From an uncultured bacterium (GTDB lineage Bacteria > Verrucomicrobiota > Kiritimatiellia > RFP12 > CAIWXQ01): a stretch of 59,916 bases of DNA. A program made the position numbers and the translations under genes. A model generated the notes under the pieces. It worked only from the letters and a program-made list of their open reading frames with translations. It ran no database searches and had not been told where the DNA came from. Of this stretch, positions 27,551-36,719 are shown in pieces. Position 1 is the first letter of the stretch. Each line of letters begins with the position of its first letter. Location of the stretch: contig CAIOST010000240.1 in the NCBI GenBank assembly GCA_903861045.1, forward strand, positions 1 to 59,916. Reading direction: 5' to 3'.

Positions 27551-29335
27551 TCAAGGTGCCGTAAGAGAACGCAAATGAGTCGGCGCATGGGGGGGAGGGG
27601 CCCGCGTAACCGTGGAATAGGTCGCGCCGATGGCAGGCTTAGTACCAGACCACGGGAACCATACGCCACCACCATCGGCCCATGTTTTAGCGGCCGATAA
27701 ACTAATCTGCGTGGCAGAGTTCACGGAAGCCACGATCGCGGTCCCAGCCTCGGCCATGGCAATCACATCGCCAGGCAGAAAGACCCGGCGGGCATCAAGC
27801 CCGGACACGACGGGCACCAGATTCATAATGGTAGCGGCATTCCCCGCCCCGGCCGCCCGAAAGGGGAACGCACCGCCATTGAGGCAGGGGGAAGTGGGCT
27901 GTAGCTGAAGATTACTAAGCAACCAACTATCCTGCACGGAGACAAACAGAGGATCCGTAGAAAGACAACTGACGCCGAGCCAGCCATTGGCGCCAGATTT
28001 GATATCGGCCGCGGTATAAGCCGTAGTTTTCTGCTGGATCACCACACCACTGCGACTAGATGAAAACAGGGAGTTGATATAGTGGACCTGATACGCTAGG
28101 CCGGCGTAATCACTCTCAATGAGCACGCTATTGCCTGTATCCGCATGGCTGATGCAGTTAATGAGATACTGGTGGTAGTTTCCCGGGGGAATGGCACCGG
28201 TTACGGACGACAACTGACCATTCCACAAGAAACCGTACCCGTAATCGGCACCCTTCGCGCTGGTACAATTTATCCAGAAATTGGTGCCCCGCGTCCCTTG
28301 GTAGATGTGGAAATTGCCATCACCCCGCGCGGTAATGGTCGTTTTCCAGGCGATGCAGCCGATGAAGTACACATCATGCACCCCGGAATTGAGATCCAGA
28401 TTATCCTTGTAGTTGTTGTAGCCGATGCAATTCCGGACGGTTATGCCATACATATCATCCCGCGCTTTGTAATCACCATCCCGCGACAAATCGATACCCT
28501 GCTCCCCGTTATCATGCGTGATGCAGTTTACGATCCAGATATTCCGGCCGCCGCCGACATGAATGCCATCTGCACCGGTAGGCGCATCCGTGGCCAGGCA
28601 ATTGCGGATATAACTGTTTTCCGCATATCCCAGATAAATATTGCCAGACGTATCATCTTGCGTACGCGTGACATGCGCAAATAGGGTATCCAGCACCACG
28701 CCCCCGATGTAGGTTGGGGTGCCCTTATCCAGCGACTGCACCATTACATTGGCGCGTGATGAATTATAGATTTCCAGATTTTTAAGCTGGCTACCGTTAA
28801 AGCCTGCGTCTTTCAAGGTAATCCCGTTGAAACTCGAGTTTTTCACCAGAACACCATTCGTAACCGCACCATCGAAGACGATGCAGTCAATCGATTCGAT
28901 CGCAATCATGCCGTAATACGAAGGGATCACCACGTTGGCAGCATCCAGAACAACCTGTCCCGTGCCCCAAGACAGATCGCGTTGAATCGTGATGGGGTGC
29001 GCCGCGGTACCGTTGGCATAGAATGCGGATGATATCCAGAGCCGCCCCAAGGAAGGGGCCCCCATACGGGTCCCGCTCTTGATTTTGAAGGTCGTGCCGG
29101 CCGTCACTTTGACGGTATTCCGCACGACAACCGATGCGCCATAGCTGGAAGACTGCCAATCGGAATTCGCCACATTGCGCGTGCCCGGCAGCGTCTTCCA
29201 CGCCGTCTCCTTGGTGGTTCCAGCCGCCGCATCGTTGCCGTTGTCAAAATCCACATAATAGGTGGCAGCCATGACCGCCTGCCCTATCATGCCCAACCCT
29301 ACCATATGTATGGCCATCCATCGTGCTGTTTTCAT
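27551..29335 (-). CDS. Secreted right-handed beta-helix protein (paralog B, lacks the FnIII domain)
   Basis: Signal peptide; near-identical to the beta-helix part of 23201-25288 (e.g. SSFNGITLKDAGFNGSQLKNLEIYNSSRANVMVQSLDKGTPTYIGGVVLDTLFAHVT). Confidence 0.87.
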   Translation of the reverse strand: MKTARWMAIHMVGLGMIGQAVMAATYYVDFDNGNDAAAGTTKETAWKTLPGTRNVANSDWQSSSYGASVVVRNTVKVTAGTTFKIKSGTRMGAPSLGRLWISSAFYANGTAAHPITIQRDLSWGTGQVVLDAANVVIPSYYGMIAIESIDCIVFDGAVTNGVLVKNSSFNGITLKDAGFNGSQLKNLEIYNSSRANVMVQSLDKGTPTYIGGVVLDTLFAHVTRTQDDTSGNIYLGYAENSYIRNCLATDAPTGADGIHVGGGRNIWIVNCITHDNGEQGIDLSRDGDYKARDDMYGITVRNCIGYNNYKDNLDLNSGVHDVYFIGCIAWKTTITARGDGNFHIYQGTRGTNFWINCTSAKGADYGYGFLWNGQLSSVTGAIPPGNYHQYLINCISHADTGNSVLIESDYAGLAYQVHYINSLFSSSRSGVVIQQKTTAYTAADIKSGANGWLGVSCLSTDPLFVSVQDSWLLSNLQLQPTSPCLNGGAFPFRAAGAGNAATIMNLVPVVSGLDARRVFLPGDVIAMAEAGTAIVASVNSATQISLSAAKTWADGGGVWFPWSGTKPAIGATYSTVTRAPPPHAPTHLRSLTAP

Positions 29336-29357
29336 CGTTGCCTCCCTTACCTTGCGG

Positions 29358-31010
29358 TTATCTACAAAACATACCCTGAACGAACTGCCTGACCCTTGCC
29401 TGAAACAAGCCGATACGGCCCACACGATACGGCCATAGCGCCAACAGAAAGCGGACTTCGGCCGGAAAAACGAGCATACCCACCGAAAAATACGATACCG
29501 TTACCAGCGGCGTGAGCACCAGCACCCTGACTAAAGGCGAAAGATGTGCCAGAAACGATTGCCGGATGAGCCAAAACAGCATCGTCACACCAGCGGCGAC
29601 CGCCACCTGTCGCACGAACTTGCCAGCCAACTCGGCCACCGGTAGCGGCACATACTTGTGATTTAGCACCACCAGAAAGACCAAGATCGTGATGAGGTTG
29701 GAGCACGAATAGGCCAGCGCCAAACCCAGAAATGACAGGGCACCTAGCAGCGGCACAGACAGCGCAATCTGAAGCAAGGCCCCGCCCACGCCAATCAGAA
29801 CACAGGTCACGCTATCCTTGTAGGCATAAAAGATCGGCGTGACCACACTACCCACCAGACCCGCATACAATACGCCCGCATAGCACAACATCGCCAGCCA
29901 GGTCTGGCGGACCGCCACCTCGTCGAAGCTACCCCTCTGAAATAAAAGAGTCAAGGCATCCGCCCCAGCCAACACGAAGAGCGCCAAAACCAGCAGCGCA
30001 AGCGATGACAGCATGGCATAGGCGGAAGAAAAAGTGGCGACCAGTCCGGCGTAGTTCCGACTGTTGACAAGATCCGCATAGTAAGCCAGGGAAACCACCG
30101 GCAAACCGGCGGCCAGCAACCCCGTCGTGGTCATCACGAGTTTCGCGGCATAGCCGAGATACGAAATACCACCTGCCGGCAGATCCGATGCCAAATAGCG
30201 TTGAATAAGGCTGTCCGCACGATAAAAGACCGCGCCGATCAATAATGGCAGCATCAGTTTTAAGACACGGCCTGTCATGGCATCGTGCAGGTCGATGCGC
30301 ATTCGCAGGCGGGTGTGACGAAGAATATGCGGCACCAACAGCAGCAGGTTGGCCGCACTGCCGGCAAGCGTCGACCAGGCCACCACCGTAATCCCATAGC
30401 CACCCGCCAGAGCCCACACCGCCAGGCAAATCACAGCACTATTCAACAAGGCCGCCAAGGCCGGCACCAGGAACATTTTTTCTGCATATAGGATGGTGCC
30501 CAGGAGCGCGGCGGTCCCCGCGATGGGGATACTCCAAGACTGGATCCTTAAGAGCTGCCAGGCCTTCGCGTGCGCCTCCGCGGAGAGTCCGGGCGCCATC
30601 CAGCCCACCAACTGCGAGGACCAAAGCGAAAGCAACGCCGCCACCCCCAGCAGGCCTAGCATGGACAGGTAGAGCAGATTACCGGCAATGATCCACGCCT
30701 TATGCCCCTCTCCTTGCGATCGTGACTCCATAAAGACGGGCATAAAGGCATACGTCACCGCGCCCGAGAAGACCGACAGAACCAGGAGCGGCAGCGTGGA
30801 CGCCACGAGAAAACAATCCATATCTCGGCCAGCGCCAAACAGCAGGGCCAGCAGCGCCTGTGTCAGGAACCCAAATACGGCCCCGACCGCACTGATGAGC
30901 GCGATGGCCCCCGCCGAACGCCCAATCTGCGTCGAACAAACCCCTTTGACACCGCCAGCCGAATGGGACTGGGCTGGAGTAGCGACTTGGCTGTGCCTAT
31001 TACCCTGCAT
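29358..31010 (-). CDS. MurJ/MviN-family lipid-linked oligosaccharide flippase
   Basis: SAGAIALISAVGAVFGFLTQALLALLFGAGRDMDCFLVASTLP; YAEKMFLVPALAALLNSAVI; multi-TM. Confidence 0.85.
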   Translation of the reverse strand: MQGNRHSQVATPAQSHSAGGVKGVCSTQIGRSAGAIALISAVGAVFGFLTQALLALLFGAGRDMDCFLVASTLPLLVLSVFSGAVTYAFMPVFMESRSQGEGHKAWIIAGNLLYLSMLGLLGVAALLSLWSSQLVGWMAPGLSAEAHAKAWQLLRIQSWSIPIAGTAALLGTILYAEKMFLVPALAALLNSAVICLAVWALAGGYGITVVAWSTLAGSAANLLLLVPHILRHTRLRMRIDLHDAMTGRVLKLMLPLLIGAVFYRADSLIQRYLASDLPAGGISYLGYAAKLVMTTTGLLAAGLPVVSLAYYADLVNSRNYAGLVATFSSAYAMLSSLALLVLALFVLAGADALTLLFQRGSFDEVAVRQTWLAMLCYAGVLYAGLVGSVVTPIFYAYKDSVTCVLIGVGGALLQIALSVPLLGALSFLGLALAYSCSNLITILVFLVVLNHKYVPLPVAELAGKFVRQVAVAAGVTMLFWLIRQSFLAHLSPLVRVLVLTPLVTVSYFSVGMLVFPAEVRFLLALWPYRVGRIGLFQARVRQFVQGMFCR

Positions 31011-32316
31011 GGGCGGCCCCCCGCAGAAAGGTCACGATCGCCAACAAAATGAAGAACAAAGAGCGCAAGGACGTAATCGACCAGCCTGTATCAGAGAAAT
31101 TCTGCAGCACCATGGCGACCAGCGCCGCACCCAGGCCGACCCCCAAGCTGGTGAATTTTGGAGAAGTGGGCTGCAACCGGAAAAGGCAGCAGTAGGCCGG
31201 TCGCACCATGAGCACGGTGATCGCAATGATCCCAAGCAGTCCCATTTCAGCAAATACCAGCAAGAACAAATTATGTACGCGATAGATGAAGTTCCACTCA
31301 TAATCGGCTGGCATATATTCATACATGGCAAAGCGGTAGTTATTGATTCCGACACCTGTCAGATAGTTATTACTGATGATTTCCCAGGCGTGTTTTGCCA
31401 GCCAATAGCGATCCTCCGTGGCGCCCCCGTCATCGCCAAAAACACGCATCCTGACCAGCGGGCAGGCCAGGGCCAAGCCGCCCACCACCAGCAGCAACAT
31501 GACCTTTTGCGACAGGCGGCAGGCGTGCCGGATCTGCGGATGAAAGGACAAGATAAAGAACCCGGCCAGAAAAGCCAGCCACCCGGAACGCGACAACGAA
31601 CACAGTAGCCCCACACCGCCCACGGCCAACCCCACCCGATACCATCGCCGCATCCCCCCCTCGACAAAAGTTACGAAACTTACCAGCACCAGCATGACTG
31701 GCACCAGATATCCGGCATAGCTGTTGGGCTGTCCCAAGGTACCCTCACTACGCATCAAAGTGCCAAAAAACGTCCGCCACCCGCCGGCTCCACCGGTACG
31801 CAAGATCGTGTAATAGTCCTGACACAAGAACTGAATGATTCCTAACCCCCCTTGCAAGATCAAAGAGAGCCACAACAGGCGCATCAGGGCATCGAGCGCC
31901 GTCTCATCGCGCAGAAAACGCAGCGTCGTATAGCCATACAACACGCAATCCTTGACGATCTCGATGGTGGCCGCAACCGCGTAATTCCGGTGCGAAGCAA
32001 ACACCACCGACACGCACGCCGCCACCACAAAACATTGAAACGCCCGGAAGCCAAACAACTCGCTAAAACGCACCCCCCCGGCGCGAGCCCTGTCGCTCAA
32101 AAGAAACAACGCCATAAAGACATCGCTAAGCCGCAGCAGCACCCCAGGCGTCCAGCCGCGGAACTGTTCCACGCTGACAAAATGCAAGACACTGAAGTCG
32201 TAAGAGATCGGCAGGGCCACCACCCCCCAGGCAAAAAACCAATGATTTACTGACATCCGCCGGCAGAGCAGGAAGGTCAAGATCACCAGGGTCAGGATAG
32301 CAACATGATTCATCAT
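31000..32316 (-). CDS. O-antigen ligase/polymerase family protein (copy 2)
   Basis: Multi-TM; TLGQPNSYAGYLVPVMLVL; SRSGWLAFLAGFF; YRVHNLFLLVFAEMGLLG. Confidence 0.85.
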   Translation of the reverse strand: MMNHVAILTLVILTFLLCRRMSVNHWFFAWGVVALPISYDFSVLHFVSVEQFRGWTPGVLLRLSDVFMALFLLSDRARAGGVRFSELFGFRAFQCFVVAACVSVVFASHRNYAVAATIEIVKDCVLYGYTTLRFLRDETALDALMRLLWLSLILQGGLGIIQFLCQDYYTILRTGGAGGWRTFFGTLMRSEGTLGQPNSYAGYLVPVMLVLVSFVTFVEGGMRRWYRVGLAVGGVGLLCSLSRSGWLAFLAGFFILSFHPQIRHACRLSQKVMLLLVVGGLALACPLVRMRVFGDDGGATEDRYWLAKHAWEIISNNYLTGVGINNYRFAMYEYMPADYEWNFIYRVHNLFLLVFAEMGLLGIIAITVLMVRPAYCCLFRLQPTSPKFTSLGVGLGAALVAMVLQNFSDTGWSITSLRSLFFILLAIVTFLRGAAHAG

Positions 32317-33347
32317 GATGGCAGGTATTCACGGATCAGCTTCACCCAGGCTTGCGAATTGATGGCTATGTCGAATTTTTGTGCAGCCGTTCGCCGCCCC
32401 TCCTCACCGAACCGTTGCCGCAGTCCCGCATCCTCAATCAGCCGACTTAGCTTGTCATACCATTCCCGAGAATCACCGGCCAAGAAACCGTTTTCCCCAT
32501 CCCGGATGACTTCCGCATTAAATCCCAGCCGCGCGCTGACGGTCGGCTGCCCGGCCGCCAAATACTGGATGAGCTTAAAGCTGCACTTGCCCAGCGAAAA
32601 CGGGCTTTCCGGCAGCGGCACAATCCCGACGTCAAAATCAGCCAGCGCCGCAATCTCATTTTCCTGAGTCAGCGGGATTTGCCGATAAGGCAAGTCCAGC
32701 CGCGGCACGACGCCGTTTGTCATGAACACGAATTCCACCGCCTCGCCGTAGCGCCGCGCGATCTGCTGCAAGGCATCTTTAACCAGGGCAAGATGCGGCA
32801 CGGTAAAAGGGGAACCATGCCAACCCACGATCACGGGACGTCGCGGACCATGCTGTTTCGGCCGGTAATCAGACAGCTTTACACTCATCGGGAACACACA
32901 GACACGCGCACCATGTTTCCTTGCGAATTGCGCCAAATAGTCATTGGCCACGATCGTGAGATCAGAACGACGGATCATCTCACCCACCTGAACCTCGCTG
33001 GATTTTCGCGAGAGCGAAAAGCAGTACACCGCTCGCTTGCCGGACTCGGGCGCGGCAAAAATGGCGTCATCAAAATCGTAAACGATCTTACAGCCGCAGC
33101 GCTGTAAGTAAGCCCAGAGCGTCGGCCAGAGAATGTCCTTTTGCACAAAGATGACCCGGCTTTTCCGTCCCCACGTGAGGACCCGGAAGATAAAAGGCAC
33201 CCACTGATACGCATGGCGAATAAAGCGGGCCGGCGGGTGAACAACCTGATACGAAACACCCGCTAGGTCCAGATACGGCAGATAGTCCATGACCCTGACC
33301 TTGCGGCTATAGCCAAAAGCCCGCGGCACAAAGAGAATGTCATGCAT
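32313..33347 (-). CDS. Glycosyltransferase (GT4/GT-B type)
   Basis: KIVYDFDDAIF; PVIVGWHGSPFTVPHLALVKDALQQIARRY; DVGIVPLPESPFSLGKCSFKLIQYLAAGQPTVSA. Confidence 0.85.
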   Translation of the reverse strand: MHDILFVPRAFGYSRKVRVMDYLPYLDLAGVSYQVVHPPARFIRHAYQWVPFIFRVLTWGRKSRVIFVQKDILWPTLWAYLQRCGCKIVYDFDDAIFAAPESGKRAVYCFSLSRKSSEVQVGEMIRRSDLTIVANDYLAQFARKHGARVCVFPMSVKLSDYRPKQHGPRRPVIVGWHGSPFTVPHLALVKDALQQIARRYGEAVEFVFMTNGVVPRLDLPYRQIPLTQENEIAALADFDVGIVPLPESPFSLGKCSFKLIQYLAAGQPTVSARLGFNAEVIRDGENGFLAGDSREWYDKLSRLIEDAGLRQRFGEEGRRTAAQKFDIAINSQAWVKLIREYLPS

Positions 33348-33353
33348 AGTGCT

Positions 33354-34640
33354 TTACTCGCCGGTGCGGCCAAATTGGCGCCTGGAACCTGAGGGCTTGA
33401 CACCGCAAGCCCGGTCGAAGAGCGCCAGCAAAGGCGCAATCGTTTGCTGGCTGTCGAAATAGTGCTCGACCCTGTGACGAGCGGCCCGGCCCATAGTATC
33501 GCGCAGATCGGCGTTCTCCATCAGGCAACGCGTCCGGTCGGCCACCAAGGCAGCATTGCGCTGCGGCACAATGAAGCCTGTCACGCCATCCATAACCGCC
33601 TCCGGGATGGCGCCCGCCGTGGTACCAATCACCGGCAGCCCGGTCGCCATGGCCTCCACGATGACATTGGGAATCCCGTCATAGCGGCCATCATCGGTCG
33701 CGAGACTTGGCAGCACAAAAAGGGAAGCCTCATGATAATAATCCAGCAACCGCTCCTGAGGTACGGCGCCAACCAGCGCGACACGTTGTTCCAAGCCGCA
33801 TTGGCGCACCAGCGCTTCCAGTCGTCCGCGCTGATCCCCCTCGCCCACCACGGTGCACCGGAATGCCAGGCCGGCTTGCTGGAGCAAATGACAAGCTTCC
33901 AGCAGATAATGAAACCCCTTCATTTCGTCGAGTCGTCCCACCGCCAGCAGGCGGCAGGCCTCGCGCCGCCCCGCCGGCGGGGGCTGGAAACGCCGCACAT
34001 CAATCCCGTGATAGACGATATGCACCTTTTCCGCGTGACAGGGCGCCCCCTGCTTGACGAGTTCGCGACTGGCCAGCGCGGAACAGCAGGCCACAAACCG
34101 CGTCTCGGCCAGTTTTTGAGGAAGCAGGATGCGATCACTCCAGATATCATGGGCATGCGCGGAAAAGCTGTACGGGATGCCAGTCAGCAGGCTTACCACC
34201 CGCGCCACGGAAGCTGGTTGCGACGCATAGTGCGCATGCAGGTGCGTCACGTGGTCGGCTTCTACGCGACGCGCCAAGACCACCCCTTCCACGAAATGCA
34301 ACAGGCTGCGATAGCGGTGCTTGCTTGTGTGATGGCGGGGGAGGATCATCTTGAACAAGCTGCGAAAATATCGCACCGGCGCAACGCACAGATAATAAAT
34401 ATGCGCTTCCAACAAGCGTGTAACCGGCACGGGCAGCAAATAGAAGGTGCGATCACGCAAATGCAATGACTCTGCGGATAGCACGCCGTCTTCCGGGTGC
34501 CGGAGCGAATAGAGCACCAGCTCGTACCCCCTACGATCCATTTCCAAAATCTCCCGATAGATAAAGGTCGCCGAGAGCTTCGGAATGACACTACTCACGT
34601 AGGCCAGCCGGGACCGCTTGTTGGCAGGGGGTAGGTTCAT
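33354..34640 (-). CDS. Glycosyltransferase family 4
   Basis: LHAHYASQPASVARV; LLAVGRLDEMKGFHYLLEAC; GIPNVIVEAMATGLPVIGTTAGAIPEAV. Confidence 0.92.
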   Translation of the reverse strand: MNLPPANKRSRLAYVSSVIPKLSATFIYREILEMDRRGYELVLYSLRHPEDGVLSAESLHLRDRTFYLLPVPVTRLLEAHIYYLCVAPVRYFRSLFKMILPRHHTSKHRYRSLLHFVEGVVLARRVEADHVTHLHAHYASQPASVARVVSLLTGIPYSFSAHAHDIWSDRILLPQKLAETRFVACCSALASRELVKQGAPCHAEKVHIVYHGIDVRRFQPPPAGRREACRLLAVGRLDEMKGFHYLLEACHLLQQAGLAFRCTVVGEGDQRGRLEALVRQCGLEQRVALVGAVPQERLLDYYHEASLFVLPSLATDDGRYDGIPNVIVEAMATGLPVIGTTAGAIPEAVMDGVTGFIVPQRNAALVADRTRCLMENADLRDTMGRAARHRVEHYFDSQQTIAPLLALFDRACGVKPSGSRRQFGRTGE

Positions 34641-34643
34641 ACG

Positions 34644-35747
34644 TCACCGGTCGAAGGTTTGTTCACAGAGAATCTGCGTGGCGCGCAACACAGCGCCTTG
34701 CGGAGATGCAGGCTCGTCGAATTGATCTAGAAATTGGCGCAGGGCCGCGCTTTTAGCCATCCACAGCTTCTGTCGTTCTTCATAAACCTGCGACACCGCT
34801 GCCGCATAAACCGCCCGCTGGGAGACCACCTGCGAGACCGCCTGCGCAATGCCCTCCGGCGTGTTCTTGGCATACGCGGCGGCCCCCTTGTACGTTGCGC
34901 GGAGCACTTGCCAATCTGATAGTACCATCGGTTTACGCAGAGCCAACGCCTCGTAGGCGGCATTCTGCATCGTGTGATCGCGTGTCGTCAGGGCCATCAC
35001 GGCGTCGGCTCGCTGTAAAACGGCAAGATACTCTGATTTCTCCAGGAAACCGGTGAACTGCACATTCGCGGCAACTTTTACCCCGCGGAGCCGCGTATCT
35101 TTTAGATGGTTCCCGGTTATGAGAAACTGCACGGATGGGGTTATGGCGGCGGCCGCAAGAATCTCGCCAATCGGTTCATCGAGCGCAAAAGAACAGGCCA
35201 CCACCACGGTAAAGCAACCTGCCCTGCCGTGGTCGGCCAAGGTCGGAACCGGGGGCATGAGGTCACCCAGAATAAAGGGTCTGGCGCCCCATTGCCGGTA
35301 CACGGCGGCATGCACGGAATTCGTCACCATGACCATACAGGCACGCTTGGCCACAAACCGGTGTAACCCGGCCACGAAACGCCATTTCCTGTCGAAGACG
35401 CCGGAATGGCAGTCCATAATGAAACTCGCGCCCGTCGCCGCCGTATACAGCCACACCGTGAGCGGCGCGAAGATCGGTGGACTGGTGACAAAGACAACCG
35501 CCGGGCGGTGCCGCCAGAGCAGCAACCAGGTGGAAAGCATCTGCACCACATAGCGGACAGGCGCGGTTATGACGGAGTAGTTACGGCCGAAATGAATGTA
35601 ATGGGACGAGGCCCCAATCGCCGCGGCAATGACATCGTTACGAGTGTCATGCGGAAACCATTTGATAAATAGGCGATGCGCGCGACGCCCGGCCAAAACC
35701 GTGCGCGCAGCGCCAGTACGTACGAGCGGCTTGGCTATCTTTTGCAT
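34644..35747 (-). CDS. Glycosyltransferase family 4-like protein
   Basis: RHRPAVVFVTSPPIFAPLTVWLY; NVQFTGFLEKSEYLAVLQRADAVMALTTRDHTMQNAAYEALALRKPMVLSD. Confidence 0.82.
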   Translation of the reverse strand: MQKIAKPLVRTGAARTVLAGRRAHRLFIKWFPHDTRNDVIAAAIGASSHYIHFGRNYSVITAPVRYVVQMLSTWLLLWRHRPAVVFVTSPPIFAPLTVWLYTAATGASFIMDCHSGVFDRKWRFVAGLHRFVAKRACMVMVTNSVHAAVYRQWGARPFILGDLMPPVPTLADHGRAGCFTVVVACSFALDEPIGEILAAAAITPSVQFLITGNHLKDTRLRGVKVAANVQFTGFLEKSEYLAVLQRADAVMALTTRDHTMQNAAYEALALRKPMVLSDWQVLRATYKGAAAYAKNTPEGIAQAVSQVVSQRAVYAAAVSQVYEERQKLWMAKSAALRQFLDQFDEPASPQGAVLRATQILCEQTFDR

Positions 35748-35855
35748 AGATCCTTCTCGATGAATTAGCCCGCCCCCGCTGGGCTGTCTATCCGTTCACA
35801 AAAGTGCAGCTTCCAGGTTCGGTTATCCCGGCGACGCCACGCCGTCACCGGGTGG

Positions 35856-36719
35856 TTACGGGTGCAGGTGTGGACGGCGGCACTGTTTTAACACTCCCTG
35901 CGCCCGGCCCAGCCAGTCGTAATCACCCGCTAGCTTGGCCGTGAACAGTTCATGGTCGTCGCAGGCGTTCACCGGTAGGCGTTTCAGTCGGAAGGGCTGA
36001 ACCCCAGGATGGTTGCGGCCTACTTCGGTCGTCACTTGGCACCCATAAGCGGCTTCGCCGAGCAAAATGCTCAGCTCGTTGACAAACAAAGGGTCGCCGC
36101 TGGGAAAGGCATACGGATAAGAAAAGGAGAACACCTCGTTGCCTAGCTCCTGTTCGATCATGCTTTTCGAGGTCAGCAGTTCCGCACGTATTTGAGACCG
36201 GTCGAGGTCATGCAATTGGGGGTGGTTGACGGTGTGGGAGCCGAACTCGATGCCGCCCTTGTGTAACTCGCGGATATCGCACCATGTCAGGCACTCCTTT
36301 TGCTTAAAGAGGCGGGGCTGGTTTCCGACGAAGGCGGTTGCCAGGAATACGGTCGCGCCGAAGCCGTGCTGAGATAGGATGGGGAAGGCCGCTGTCATGA
36401 AATCACCAAAACCGTCATCAAAAGTGAGCACCACCTGCCTGGCTCCGGGGGTGCCGGCGCGCGTGTGGTTGGCAAGCCCCTCGCGGAGGGTCACGCCCCG
36501 GATGTTATTTTCCCGCAACCACTGCATATGCTGGGCAAAGACAGCCGGGTGGGTACGGACCCGGTAGTAGGGCGGCACATGGTCCTCGTTACCGTCCGAA
36601 ACGCTATGATACATAAGTATGGTCAATGCGTGGTTTCCCGGTCGCGACAGGAAGATCCGTCGCACCGACCTGACCAACCCCACGGTTATGGCACGATCAT
36701 AGCGCACAGGACCATTCAT
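35856..36719 (-). CDS. Polysaccharide deacetylase family protein
   Basis: ILMYHSVSDGNED; VVLTFDDGFGDFMTAAFPILSQHGFGATVFLATAFVG; FGSHTVNHPQLHDLD. Confidence 0.92.
   Translation of the reverse strand: MNGPVRYDRAITVGLVRSVRRIFLSRPGNHALTILMYHSVSDGNEDHVPPYYRVRTHPAVFAQHMQWLRENNIRGVTLREGLANHTRAGTPGARQVVLTFDDGFGDFMTAAFPILSQHGFGATVFLATAFVGNQPRLFKQKECLTWCDIRELHKGGIEFGSHTVNHPQLHDLDRSQIRAELLTSKSMIEQELGNEVFSFSYPYAFPSGDPLFVNELSILLGEAAYGCQVTTEVGRNHPGVQPFRLKRLPVNACDDHELFTAKLAGDYDWLGRAQGVLKQCRRPHLHP

Noticed and set aside
33444-34469. 341-aa plus-strand ORF over the GT4 gene
   Set aside because: H/Q/R-rich shadow frame; minus strand has clear GT4 motifs.
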